The position numbers and the translations under genes are program-made. Below are positions 21,301-29,076 of a stretch of DNA of 64,000 nt, one piece after another; position 1 is the stretch's first letter; each line of letters begins with the position of its first letter. The notes below the pieces were generated by a model. The model was not told the DNA's origin and did no database searches. It saw nothing but the letters and a program-made list of their open reading frames with translations. Origin of the DNA: Flavobacteriales bacterium (GTDB taxonomy: Bacteria; Bacteroidota; Bacteroidia; Flavobacteriales_F; PHOS-HE28); contig JAIOIH010000028.1 in assembly GCA_019912395.1 (NCBI GenBank), forward strand, positions 1 to 64,000. Reading direction: 5' to 3'.

Positions 21301-21744
21301 GAAGGGCTGGTACACTGGAAGGAGAACGGATCGAACCTGGGCCGCAGCTATTTCTTCTGCCTGCTCGCGGAGACGCTTCTTCGCCTGGGTGAACCCGTCC
21401 GCGCCATGGAGATCCTCACACGTGCGCGCACCTTCATCTACGAACGCGACGAGCGCTACTGGGAAGCCGAGTACCACCGCTTGAGCGGCGAAGCGGAACT
21501 GGCCATGGGCACCGACCCCCACCAGGCGCGGATCCGATCGCGCGAGGCATTGTACGTGGCGCGGCATCTCGGTGCCCGGTCATTGGAGCTTCGGGCGCTG
21601 ACAAGCCTGTCCAGGCAAAGCGGACCGGACGGCAATGGGAAAATCGGGCTTGAACTGGCCGAGCTGCTAGGTCAATTCGCGGAAGACACGAACACGCCGG
21701 ACCTCATCGCGGCACGCTCACTGGTGCAACGCGCTGTCGGGTAG
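18373..21744 (+). CDS. Zinc-ribbon / class III cyclase / AAA ATPase / TPR fusion protein
   Basis: A 1123-aa multidomain signalling protein. Two zinc ribbons (CATC..CAHC and CPRC..CHSC, residues 3-50) precede a class III nucleotide cyclase domain. That domain has metal Asp in IFSDLVSFTQ and ANYLGDGVLMYFGYP (about 80-260). An AAA/STAND-like ATPase follows, with P-loop NAEGGMGKSR and Walker B-like VVEDLHWVD (about 280-560), then TPR-like helices to the end. This architecture is common in Proteobacteria and Myxococcota, so acquisition is possible. The cyclase product cannot be told from sequence. The last 27 bp overlap the 3' end of the convergent ferritin-like gene. Confidence 0.85.
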   Translation: MQCATCHNENPPGAQYCAHCGTTAPPTCPRCGTGSIAGARFCHSCGSALADTTVPDAGIEPGHQAMSIAEAAPESTFAEQRQLSVIFSDLVSFTQLSQQLDPEDLNTAVHAYYEVCRAVCERYEGHVANYLGDGVLMYFGYPKAHEDDAPRAVRTGLAVIEGITALNERLQKELNVRLAVRVGIHSGMMIVGDDRAGNWEKMALGETLNIAARVQGVATAGSVAISSVTQQLVEGFFSSRSMGIHTLKGVEQPMELFAVMHESTARGRLEAAGRSTLTPLTGRQDEVDLLLEEWRRACDGDGRTVLINAEGGMGKSRLVHMLKEHVAGMPAAWLTPCQCSPYHQSTSMYPFIDLIERVVLKFERHESPRDKLKKLEGMLVQYGFHIPDSLPVFGAFHSLPPEAGYVPTPLDPARQRRAYMDAMVSILKDRSLKQPLLFVVEDLHWVDPTTLETLRELVDVADRHNMMMLFTCRPEFESPWKDHRSVRTMALPRLDPEQTRTLCKHVAKSKQLPDEVVEQIIERADGVPLFTEELTKMIIGSGLLEEDGNTYVLTGPLPPLAIPATLQDSLMARLDRLAAVKEVAQVGAVIGRSFSYELMHYVFPVEDAVLKHSLGQLVAEEIIERSGDTVHGEYTFKHALVQEAAYRSLIKSRRQHHHRLIAHALEEHFPEIVEAEPEMLAYHYAKANLGWQAIPYLQRAGEKASDRSSHVEAITHFERGLEQVRSLSDTGQRWQLEICLLIALGASLTATSGYGTKEVEQTYTHARDLCEQFGTPAQLFQSSYGLWRLHMLRAEYDIAIKQGEYLLELAQRQDSTAFLIAAHRALGATLFYRGYFDRARKHVESVIAMTGEEDDSSTLIRDIYDVVDPRVTCRSYRSWILWMQGFPDRARKESARAMRLAERLDHPFSIALALSFASWLEQFLGNAGRVRELAGKAIAHCQAHGFPFWVGWNQVLLAWASAHEDGATPAHIADIEEGLVHWKENGSNLGRSYFFCLLAETLLRLGEPVRAMEILTRARTFIYERDERYWEAEYHRLSGEAELAMGTDPHQARIRSREALYVARHLGARSLELRALTSLSRQSGPDGNGKIGLELAELLGQFAEDTNTPDLIAARSLVQRAVG

Positions 21745-22824
21745 CTCGAAGCTCGGCCCCAGCACCGTACCCGCCACGCCGCTCGGTACGTTCATCAAGG
21801 CCGAAGCACGCTGTTTCAATAGCAGCATGTACGGAACGGAACGCTGAAGGCTTTCCTTCTTCCCGTTCAGGCCCTTCTCCAATTCCTGCAGCAGCTTCCA
21901 CCAGGTCTCGTTGCACTCGTCCATCACCTTCCGGCGTGGATCATCGGCCGTGTACCATCCGCTTTTGGGGTTGCTGATCATGTTCTTCATGCGGGTCCAA
22001 TCCACGGGCAGCACCGCGCCGGTGGGGCCGCTCGCCGGTGTGTCGCCCTGTTGGAAGCGGCGGCCCAGGCTGATCTCCATGAAGCGGTAGTAGTGCGCCA
22101 GTTCAAAGCCGATGCCATCGATCACCTGGCCCTTTTCGGATATGCCGTGATCGTTGCCCTCGCCCTGATGGATGATCTCCTTGCACGCCGCGATCGCCGA
22201 TCCCCAGCTGTTCACCAACACCACCTTGCCATGCCCGTTGTAATAATCGCTCGGTGCGACCTGCCGCTCCGGGTGGTGATCGAAGCGGATCTCGCCCTTC
22301 TTGGCCAGACGCACGATGGCTTCCATGATCGCCGCATAGAACTGCCCGATGGTACCGTAGCCATCCGCCTTCGCGTGCGTGTCCTTCGGCGTGGGCAGCT
22401 CGATGCGCATGAAGGTCTGCAACGCGGCGATGCTCAATGGTTGAATGCTCACTTGGAACGAGCCGTCGCTATCCGGAAGGATCGCGGGGTACTCGGGTGC
22501 CACGCCCTTCATTGCGAGCACGGGATCACCCCCGATGGCGTTGAGGATGTTCGCCGCGAGGATCATGTGCAGCATCTCCTCCATCATCACGCTGCGCACC
22601 AGTCCTGCCACCTCCAGGTTCGTGCCTTCCTCAATGGAAGCAAGCGCCGTGAGGTATGGCGGTATGGTGGAGAGCTCGAGTTCCAGCGCCACCTGCAGGT
22701 GATCGCGAAGGGACTTCGCATCCGGGATCTCATGAGGTCTCTTCCGCTGGACCGCGGCACGCTTTGCGCCATGGAGTGGCTTGATCGCCCGAACGAGCTC
22801 ACTGAATTTGTGCGTCAGGTTCAT
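21718..22824 (-). CDS. Ferritin-like protein of the VioB/iminophenylpyruvate dimer synthase type
   Basis: A 368-aa protein with a four-helix ferritin-like domain at about residues 30-260. Metal-binding helices show LELELSTIPPYLTALASIEE and MMEEMLHMILAANILNAIGG (ExxH). The same domain occurs in VioB and RebD-type enzymes that couple imine forms of tryptophan-derived acids; the isolated domain is otherwise uncharacterised. It is last in a four-gene minus-strand operon and starts with a 4-bp ATGA overlap with the GMC oxidoreductase gene, implying coupled translation. No polyketide synthase-like fusion is present. Substrate unknown. Confidence 0.75.
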   Translation of the reverse strand: MNLTHKFSELVRAIKPLHGAKRAAVQRKRPHEIPDAKSLRDHLQVALELELSTIPPYLTALASIEEGTNLEVAGLVRSVMMEEMLHMILAANILNAIGGDPVLAMKGVAPEYPAILPDSDGSFQVSIQPLSIAALQTFMRIELPTPKDTHAKADGYGTIGQFYAAIMEAIVRLAKKGEIRFDHHPERQVAPSDYYNGHGKVVLVNSWGSAIAACKEIIHQGEGNDHGISEKGQVIDGIGFELAHYYRFMEISLGRRFQQGDTPASGPTGAVLPVDWTRMKNMISNPKSGWYTADDPRRKVMDECNETWWKLLQELEKGLNGKKESLQRSVPYMLLLKQRASALMNVPSGVAGTVLGPSFELPDSALHQ

Positions 22825-24692
22825 AGGGCCTTGGATGTGTGCTTGTCCAGGTCCTTGATGATCGCTCGGGAGGCCCGGAACGCCAACGCCGCCATGGTGA
22901 GCGAAGGGTTCGATGTGCCGAAGGTGGGCATGGCCCCGCAGCCCACCAGGTAGAGGTTCTTGTGGTCCCAGCAGCGCAGATGGGAGTCCGTGACGGAGTT
23001 GTTCCGGTTACTGCCCATGCGGTGTGTGCCCACATAATGACCGCAACCCTTGTAGGAGTATACCTTGCCATTGTACTCGGCATGGCATGGATCACTGACG
23101 CTGTACTGGGTCTTGTTGGTGATGCCCGCCTTCTTGAAGATCCGCTCGCTGATCCGTACGCCGGCCTCCATGGTCCTGCGCACATAATCCGAAAGTTCGT
23201 AGTGGATGATCGGCCGCGGCACGCCGAGCGGATCGAGGAAGTTGCGGTCTATCGTGACGCGGTTGTACGCCTCTCCCACCTGCTCGATCTCGAATTGCAA
23301 GGTCACCTGGCGGGAAAAGTCATGCGCCACCTTCTGCCGCAACGCGCTGCCGAACATGCCCTGGCCCACGAGCTGCGCGAAGGGAACATCCGGCGCAAAG
23401 GCGCTCCAGATCCAACCCCAGTTGTCGATCGGCAGCACGAACGCGGCCATCTCCGAACGGAAGGGACCGTCGCGGAAGGTGGGGATCGCGTTGGTTTGGC
23501 CGGGACCGCGGAAAGGCCAGACCGGCTCGTCCATCAAACCCCAGGTCAGCATCGTGGGATGGTCCATCAGGTTGCGCCCCAATTGATCGCTGTGGTTGCC
23601 GATATCGGAGAGCAGCATCAGCTTCGCCGTTTCCACCGCGTGCGCCGCGATGATGTACACCCTGCCCTTGGCGCGTTTCTTCCGTGCCGGTGCCCCATCC
23701 TGTGCATAGGCCATGTACTCGATGTACTGGACCCGCCCGTTATCCTTGCTCGTTTGGATGAAGGTGGCCACGGACTGGCATTCGATCGTGACAAGCGATA
23801 CCGGGCCTTTTTTGAGGGCTTGTGCCCGGTTCAAGGTGCGGTGCGCGGAGTACTTCGCCTGCACCGGGCAGATCGGCGCACAGCTGGAATTGCCTTGGCA
23901 GCGCTCGCCTCGCAACGGGTCGCTTTGGGTACCCGTGGGTGAATAGTCGCCCTTCTTTCCGCTCAAGGGATCCACATAGTCCGGGTTGGGCATGCCGTTG
24001 CGGCCCTGTGGCGTCGGCGTGACCCTGATCTTGTAGTCCTTGCCGCCAACATCCACTTTCAGGTCACCGATGCGCGCAGCCAGTCGCTTGGCCACGTAGC
24101 TGTCCGGCATCTTCTTCATCGGGTAGGTGTAGCCTTCCCAATAGGTTTTCGGGTCCACGCCGGGCAGCCAGTACTCACCCACATCGCCGGAAACACCGAT
24201 CTCGCGCTCGGCACTTTCGTAGTCCTTCCGCAGCTCGTCGTACCCGATGGGCCAATCCACGCCCACGCCGTACATCGAGCGCATCCGGAAGTCGTTCGGC
24301 AGCATGCGCAGGGCACACGCCAACCAGTGCATCGTGGTGCCACCCTTGGAACGGGTGTAGTCGCTCCCGAAATTCTGCGGCCCCTTCTGCACGAAATAAC
24401 CCAGGCTGTTCGGCACGCCCTTCTTGATCGGTGCCAATTGCAGCACATCGGGTTGCGGAGCCATGGCGGTGGGCGGATACGGGGAGTTGGGCACCTTGGC
24501 CAGCGCGCCATGGAAGGTGTCCACCACCGATCGCCAGCCGTCCTCATCATCGCGGATGCTGCGGCCCGCTTCCAGGACCAGCACGCGCTTGCCCTTGCGC
24601 GCGAGCTCCAGGGCCACGATCGCGCCGGATGCGCCTGCACCAACGATCACGGCATCATACTCCTCGGTGGTCGGTATCAATTCCTTCATCAT
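22821..24692 (-). CDS. GMC-family FAD oxidoreductase with Cys-x5-Cys-x3-Cys-Pro cluster motif
   Basis: 623 aa from ATG 24692 (MMKELIPTTEEYDAVIVG). The FAD Rossmann motif is VGAGASGAIVALELARKG and the GMC C-terminal region is GTHRMGS...NPSLTMAALA. C265, C271 and C275 form CQGNSSCAPICP, the C-x5-C-x3-CP pattern associated with a 3Fe-4S cluster in FAD-dependent glucose/sorbitol dehydrogenases. It is probably a dehydrogenase passing electrons out through the cluster, not an oxidase. The upstream small-subunit gene overlaps by 4 bp (ATGA) and the downstream ferritin-like gene by 4 bp. An upstream in-frame ATG at 25019 is rejected because it lies inside the small-subunit gene. No Tat or Sec signal is seen. 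Confidence 0.85.
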   Translation of the reverse strand: MMKELIPTTEEYDAVIVGAGASGAIVALELARKGKRVLVLEAGRSIRDDEDGWRSVVDTFHGALAKVPNSPYPPTAMAPQPDVLQLAPIKKGVPNSLGYFVQKGPQNFGSDYTRSKGGTTMHWLACALRMLPNDFRMRSMYGVGVDWPIGYDELRKDYESAEREIGVSGDVGEYWLPGVDPKTYWEGYTYPMKKMPDSYVAKRLAARIGDLKVDVGGKDYKIRVTPTPQGRNGMPNPDYVDPLSGKKGDYSPTGTQSDPLRGERCQGNSSCAPICPVQAKYSAHRTLNRAQALKKGPVSLVTIECQSVATFIQTSKDNGRVQYIEYMAYAQDGAPARKKRAKGRVYIIAAHAVETAKLMLLSDIGNHSDQLGRNLMDHPTMLTWGLMDEPVWPFRGPGQTNAIPTFRDGPFRSEMAAFVLPIDNWGWIWSAFAPDVPFAQLVGQGMFGSALRQKVAHDFSRQVTLQFEIEQVGEAYNRVTIDRNFLDPLGVPRPIIHYELSDYVRRTMEAGVRISERIFKKAGITNKTQYSVSDPCHAEYNGKVYSYKGCGHYVGTHRMGSNRNNSVTDSHLRCWDHKNLYLVGCGAMPTFGTSNPSLTMAALAFRASRAIIKDLDKHTSKAL

Positions 24693-25207
24693 GGCTCGGC
24701 ATCGGTGTTCACCTTCACCAGGGGGGGATAGCTCCACGAGCCGTATCCCATGGGTTTGGCGGCCTGCGGATGCGTGCCGAAGGCCGGCCACACGAGCCCT
24801 TCGCGATAGGCTTTCGGCGAGACCACCTGCGACACATCGTTCATGCACGATCCATAGGTATCGCTCCACGCGGAAGGCATGGCGCTCCATGTGCCCATGT
24901 ACCATAGGGTGATGATGCGTTGTGCGATCGGCCCGTATTTGGGGTCGTTCATCACGCGTTTGCCCAATGCCGCTTCGAGTTCCTTCGCGTTCCTGCTTTT
25001 TGCGAAGGCGCTTCCGCACGCGGAGAGGAACTCACCCGCAATGGCACTTCCCACCCGGCCCAGCAGCAGGTTCCAATAGCTCTCGCTCATGCCCGTGCCC
25101 TGCAGTTCCACCACCTCGAACGCCGTGAGCGCCGCGGAAGCAGCGAGGAACTGTTCGGCTGGATCGGAAGGGTAGTCCATGGGGAGGTGGATCGGACGAT
25201 CAGACAA
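24689..25207 (-). CDS. FAD-dependent sorbitol/gluconate dehydrogenase-type small subunit
   Basis: Up to 172 aa. It resembles the small (gamma) subunit of membrane-bound FAD sugar/alcohol dehydrogenases: SAALTAFEVVEL near the N-terminus, then IITLWYMGTWSAMP, DTYGSCMNDVSQVVSP and GLVWPAFGTHPQAAKPMGYG. Known gamma subunits carry a Tat signal and co-export the catalytic subunit; none is present here. The start could be ATG 25180 (MDYPSDPAEQF), because the residues before it are encoded by a GGATCGGACGATC repeat. It precedes the GMC gene with ATGA overlap, as expected of a partner subunit. Confidence 0.65.
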   Translation of the reverse strand: MSDRPIHLPMDYPSDPAEQFLAASAALTAFEVVELQGTGMSESYWNLLLGRVGSAIAGEFLSACGSAFAKSRNAKELEAALGKRVMNDPKYGPIAQRIITLWYMGTWSAMPSAWSDTYGSCMNDVSQVVSPKAYREGLVWPAFGTHPQAAKPMGYGSWSYPPLVKVNTDAEP

Positions 25208-25233
25208 TTGGACGATCAGGGGATCGGACGATC
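25190..25233. repeat. GGATCGGACGATC repeat array in the operon
   Basis: GGATCGGACGATC occurs at 25190-25202 and again at 25221-25233, with GGACGATCAGG between. It lies in the 30-bp gap between two operon genes and runs into the possible 5' end of the small-subunit gene. Confidence 0.55.
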
Positions 25234-25237
25234 GGCA

Positions 25238-26128
25238 TTACTTCTTCTTCCCGAGGTCCACGTAATAGGCCCTGTTCTCGGCAGCGGCGGGTGGTGAGAT
25301 GAAAATGCGCACGGCCACCACTTTCGGGGAACGGCCCAGGACGGTGCGCAGGTCCTGCGCCATGGGATGCGTGCTCTTGCCGATGGTGAACTTGAACTTC
25401 GCACGGTGTTCCTTGCTCAATCCCAAGTACTCCTCGTACATGCCGAACATGTTCCACCGCGACCCGATCAGGTCCATGTCCTTCCCGCCCGGTGGCCGGT
25501 TGGGCCCGCCCGGCAACATGCTGTACAAGGTGAGGGGCGAGCCATTGCCCACCGTGAACGGGATCTTGCTCAGGTCGGCCTCCAGCGTATAGATCGCACG
25601 GGACTTGTCACCAGCGAACTTCGGGTCGAAGACGGTGTAGTTCCACGTCTTCTGCTCGGGCAGGTCGGGCGTGGGCACCAGGTAATCGAAGGTGGTGAGG
25701 AACTTGCGCTCGCCGAACACCGCGATACCCGCCTTCACCGCGATCGGATTGTCCGCCGGTACGTGCAGGCGCATCTCGCCGATCAACTTCGTCTGCTCGT
25801 TCCCGCGCAGGTACTCGGCCAGAAGCATCACGGGAACGTCCTTCTCGCTCTTCTCCGGGTAGGCGTGTACATTGAACTCGATCTCGTTGGTGGGTGCCAC
25901 CGCCATGCCGATATGTGCACCGTAGTTCTGGAAATTCAGCGACACCAGCGCCATGCCCTTCGCCTCCGGATCGAGAAAACGCGCCGGTTTCAATCGCGTG
26001 TCCTTCAGCAGCGGGGTCACCAGTTTGGCATCCACCCAGTAATAGGTCCAGAGCAGCGAAAGCGAACTGTAGAAGAACGGCATTTTGAAGGTGGCGTCCT
26101 GCGGAGGGAAGATGGGTTGCTTGGCCAT
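25238..26128 (-). CDS. Conserved hypothetical protein, possibly acetoacetate-decarboxylase-like fold
   Basis: 296 aa, first gene of the four-gene operon. No signal peptide and no clear TM; FFYSSLSLLWTYYWV is an aromatic amphipathic stretch. The stretch ARFLDPEAKGMALVSLNFQN and the following YGAHIGMAV resemble the core strand region of acetoacetate decarboxylase-superfamily proteins. The catalytic lysine of true decarboxylases cannot be placed with confidence, so the fold assignment is tentative. Its position upstream of a dehydrogenase pair suggests a role in handling the same substrate; this is inference. Confidence 0.55.
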   Translation of the reverse strand: MAKQPIFPPQDATFKMPFFYSSLSLLWTYYWVDAKLVTPLLKDTRLKPARFLDPEAKGMALVSLNFQNYGAHIGMAVAPTNEIEFNVHAYPEKSEKDVPVMLLAEYLRGNEQTKLIGEMRLHVPADNPIAVKAGIAVFGERKFLTTFDYLVPTPDLPEQKTWNYTVFDPKFAGDKSRAIYTLEADLSKIPFTVGNGSPLTLYSMLPGGPNRPPGGKDMDLIGSRWNMFGMYEEYLGLSKEHRAKFKFTIGKSTHPMAQDLRTVLGRSPKVVAVRIFISPPAAAENRAYYVDLGKKK

Positions 26129-26608
26129 GGTGGGGGATCAGGGTGAATGTTCTACAAGCTTACCGGACCAAAAGCGCTGGTCCACACAAGGTGGGTCGGA
26201 GCCGTTCGGGTCGCGGGGACAAACTTGGGGTATCGCATCCACCGGTGAAATACCCACTAAGGGTGAACTGCGAAGGACCATAAGCGGAAGTGGATCCCCG
26301 ACCCGCCCATGATCAACCGCGCGGGTTGGCGGCCAAAGAACGAGGGCAATTGAGTCACGGACCGCCGGGAGGCCGTTTGATCATGAGCACTTGGACGGCG
26401 TGCAGAACGTTATTTTGGCTCATCCGAGCGCCGGCCTGGGGAAGCGCGGGACCATGTCTCTCCGGGGCACGGCTGTTTGCCGAATGCTGCTCGCCCGGGA
26501 ATGGTGTGCATTCTCAAAGGACCGGGATGGCGGGGCAGGCCCGGTAGCTCCGTTAAGGCACGTGCAGATCCGTGGATCCCAATTATTGCGAGCGCCGGGG
26601 TTGTGCCC
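26129..26608. other. Intergenic region between rnr 3' end and the GMC operon promoter
   Basis: 480 bp with no recognisable gene. It contains the NarL-like inverted repeat at 26251-26266. I found no tRNA, no strong terminator hairpin after rnr and no good TAnnTTTG promoter on the minus strand. Confidence 0.5.
26251..26266. promoter_or_regulatory. NarL-like 7-2-7 inverted repeat upstream of the GMC operon
   Basis: TACCCACTAAGGGTGA reads as TACCCAC-TA-AGGGTGA, an inverted repeat resembling the TACYYMT heptamer pairs bound by NarL/FixJ-type regulators. It lies about 122 bp upstream of the first operon gene (start 26128) and far from the 3' end of rnr, so it most likely serves the operon. Confidence 0.4.
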
Positions 26609-28930
26609 TTACCGCCGCTTCCTTCCCTTCCCCCCACTGGGCTTTCCGCCCTTTCTTCCCTTTTTCGCACCCGTTCCCTTGGGGCTGCGGAAGCCCTTCT
26701 TGGCACTTTTCCCGCTACCGGCCGGATAGGGGCGGGTCTCATCCCACTGGCCTCTGGACGATCGTTCCGGGGCCTGCCCGATGGCTCCATCGTCCACCAA
26801 GGAGAAGTCGATCACCCGTTTTTCCATGTCCACGCCGCGCACCATCACCTCCAGTTCGTCACCCAGGCGGAAGCGCCTGCCGGTGCGCTGACCCGTAATG
26901 GTGTACTTCTCCTGCTCGAAGGTGTAGTGGTCGCCGGGCAGGTCGCGCAGGGTGATCATGCCCTCGCACTTGTTCTCGATCACTTCCACGTACATGCCCC
27001 AGGAAGTAAGGCCGCTCACGATGCCGGCGAAGGTCTGCCCCACGCGGGAAAGCATGTATTCCGCCTGCTTGAACTTGATGCTGGCGCGCTCGGCGTCGGC
27101 GGCGCGCTTTTCCATCGCGGAACTGTGCGCGCAACTGAGGTCCAGCTTCTTCTTGTCCAAGGGCTTGCCGCCCGCGAGGTAGTGCGCCACGGCCCGGTGT
27201 ACCAGCAGGTCCGGGTAGCGGCGGATGGGGCTGGTGAAGTGCGTGTAGTCATCGAAGCTCAGGCCGTAGTGCCCGATGTTGTCCGTGCTGTAGATGGCCT
27301 TGCTCATGCTGCGGATGGTGACCTGCTTGAGGATGTTCTCCTCATCGGTGCCCTTGATCGCGCGCATCATTTGGTTGATGGCCTTGGGCAGGTCCTCGGG
27401 CCTTCCGTCGGTCTTCAGGTTGTACCCGAAGCTCTTGGCGAGCACGCGCAGTTGCTGGACCTTTTCCGGGTCCGGCAGATCATGGATGCGGTACACGAAC
27501 GGCGGAGCGCCACCCTTGCGGTTGCTCACGTACGCGGCCACGCGCTTGTTCGCCAGCAGCATGAACTCCTCGATCAGCCAGTTGGCAGGCCCCATCACCT
27601 TTTCGTACACCTCCACGGGGCGACCCTTCTCGTCCAGGCGGAACTTCACCTCGTTGCCGCCCACTTCCAACGCGCCATTTTCCAGGCGCTCCTTCCGCAG
27701 GACCTTGGAGATCTCATATAGTGTTAGCACTTCGTCCTTGAATTCACCCGGCCCGCCGTCGATGATGGCCTGAGCATCCGCGTATGCGAAGCGGCGGTCG
27801 CTGTTCATGATGGTGCGCCCGAACCACTCACCGTGCAAGCGCGCCTTGTCGTCCATCTCGAAGATGGCGCTGAAGCTGAGCTTGTCCGTGTGCGGATTGA
27901 GGGAGCAGAGGTTGTTGCTGAGGCGCTCCGGCAGCATGGGCACCACGCGGTCCACGAGGTATACGCTGGTGGCGCGGGCCGCGGCCTCCTTGTCCACGAT
28001 GCTGCCGGGGCGCACGTAGTGGCTCACGTCCGCGATGTGGATGCCGATCTCCCAGTTCCCGTTCTTCAACTTGCGCACGCTGAGGGCATCGTCGAGGTCC
28101 TTGGCATCGTCCGGGTCAATGGTGAGGGTGGTCACTTGGCGCACATCGCGGCGCTGCGCGATCTCCTCCTTGGAAATGCCCGCCGGAATGGCCTCTGCGG
28201 CGGCCTCCACCTCGTCGGGGAATTCGGCGGGCAGCTCGAACTCCGCAAGGATGGCATGGATCTCCACCTCATGCTCGCCGGCCTTCCCCAAAATGCGCTC
28301 CACCTTGCAGCGTGGCATCTCCCGGGCATCCTTCCATTCGGCCATTTCCGCGACCACCTTCTCGCCGACCTTCGCGCCGTTGAGGTCCTCGGGCTGGATC
28401 AGGATCGGGCGGTTCATCTTCTGGTCGTCCGGGTTCAGGATGAACTGGGCACCCTTCTTTTCCACTTTGCCCACATAGCGCGTGCGGCGGCGCTCCAGCA
28501 CCTGCAGCACCTTGCCTTCCGCCCTGCCGCGTCCGCTGCTGATGCGGAGCAGCACCTTGTCGCCATGGAGGGCCGTGCCCACCGCGTTCTCCGGAACGTA
28601 CACATCATCCTTTCCCGGGCCCAGCCGTGCATAGCCCGCGCCACTGGCAATGATGTCGATGGTCGCCTCGGTCCCCCCTGTTGCCTTGCCGCCGCCATCG
28701 GCATGCTCGCCTTGCGCCACATAGCGGCCACGCGGGGCGGAGTCCACCTTCCCCTTGGAAATGAGGTCGGACAGCATGGCCTGAAGGGCATTGCGGTCGC
28801 GTTTGTCCAAGCCGAGCTTCAGCATCAATTGCTGGGCGGTGATCCCGGTGCGGCCCGCTTCGCGCACCAAGGCGAGAAGGGCTTGTTGAGAGGGGCCGTT
28901 CGAGCGGCGGGACGGGGTCTTTTTGCTCAT
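26609..28930 (-). CDS. rnr: Ribonuclease R
   Basis: 773 aa from ATG 28930 (MSKKTPSRRSN); the in-frame ATG at 29035 would extend into the prs promoter. Processive 3'-5' exoribonuclease for structured RNA. Order: N-terminal helix-turn-helix-like segment (TAQQLMLKLGLDKRDRNALQ), two OB/cold-shock domains, and the RNB catalytic domain. The catalytic Asp cluster is in IDPDDAKDLDDALSV, with LLVHRAVAHYL further on. An S1 domain (GIVSGLTSWGMYVEVIENKC) and a Lys/Arg/Gly-rich tail follow. Divergent from prs across a 146-bp gap. Confidence 0.95.
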   Translation of the reverse strand: MSKKTPSRRSNGPSQQALLALVREAGRTGITAQQLMLKLGLDKRDRNALQAMLSDLISKGKVDSAPRGRYVAQGEHADGGGKATGGTEATIDIIASGAGYARLGPGKDDVYVPENAVGTALHGDKVLLRISSGRGRAEGKVLQVLERRRTRYVGKVEKKGAQFILNPDDQKMNRPILIQPEDLNGAKVGEKVVAEMAEWKDAREMPRCKVERILGKAGEHEVEIHAILAEFELPAEFPDEVEAAAEAIPAGISKEEIAQRRDVRQVTTLTIDPDDAKDLDDALSVRKLKNGNWEIGIHIADVSHYVRPGSIVDKEAAARATSVYLVDRVVPMLPERLSNNLCSLNPHTDKLSFSAIFEMDDKARLHGEWFGRTIMNSDRRFAYADAQAIIDGGPGEFKDEVLTLYEISKVLRKERLENGALEVGGNEVKFRLDEKGRPVEVYEKVMGPANWLIEEFMLLANKRVAAYVSNRKGGAPPFVYRIHDLPDPEKVQQLRVLAKSFGYNLKTDGRPEDLPKAINQMMRAIKGTDEENILKQVTIRSMSKAIYSTDNIGHYGLSFDDYTHFTSPIRRYPDLLVHRAVAHYLAGGKPLDKKKLDLSCAHSSAMEKRAADAERASIKFKQAEYMLSRVGQTFAGIVSGLTSWGMYVEVIENKCEGMITLRDLPGDHYTFEQEKYTITGQRTGRRFRLGDELEVMVRGVDMEKRVIDFSLVDDGAIGQAPERSSRGQWDETRPYPAGSGKSAKKGFRSPKGTGAKKGRKGGKPSGGKGRKRR

Positions 28931-29012
28931 TGGGTGCGAAGGTGGGAAGAAATGCGGGGTGTGATCCCAAGGCAGGGGCTTTGGACGGCGCGAAAAGATC
29001 CCATCAACGATC

Positions 29013-29043
29013 GTTGATAACCGGCGGGGGTTCATTACATTTG
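29013..29043 (+). promoter_or_regulatory. Bacteroidota sigma-A-type promoter of prs
   Basis: GTTG (29013-29016, -33 element), a spacer of exactly 19 nt, then TACATTTG (29036-29043), a perfect TAnnTTTG -7 box. The predicted transcription start lies near 29050, leaving a leader of about 27 nt before the prs ATG. Confidence 0.65.
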
Positions 29044-29076
29044 CGGCCCTTTTCGAGGGCTTCGGCCCCAGGCGGC

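Noticed and set aside
20314-21567. 417-aa minus-strand reading frame
   Set aside because: Antisense to the TPR part of the cyclase fusion; no domain or sensible start.
24693-25019. N-terminal extension of the GMC gene from ATG 25019
   Set aside because: It overlaps the small-subunit gene almost entirely and precedes the FAD motif by an Arg-rich stretch. ATG 24692 with ATGA coupling is far better.
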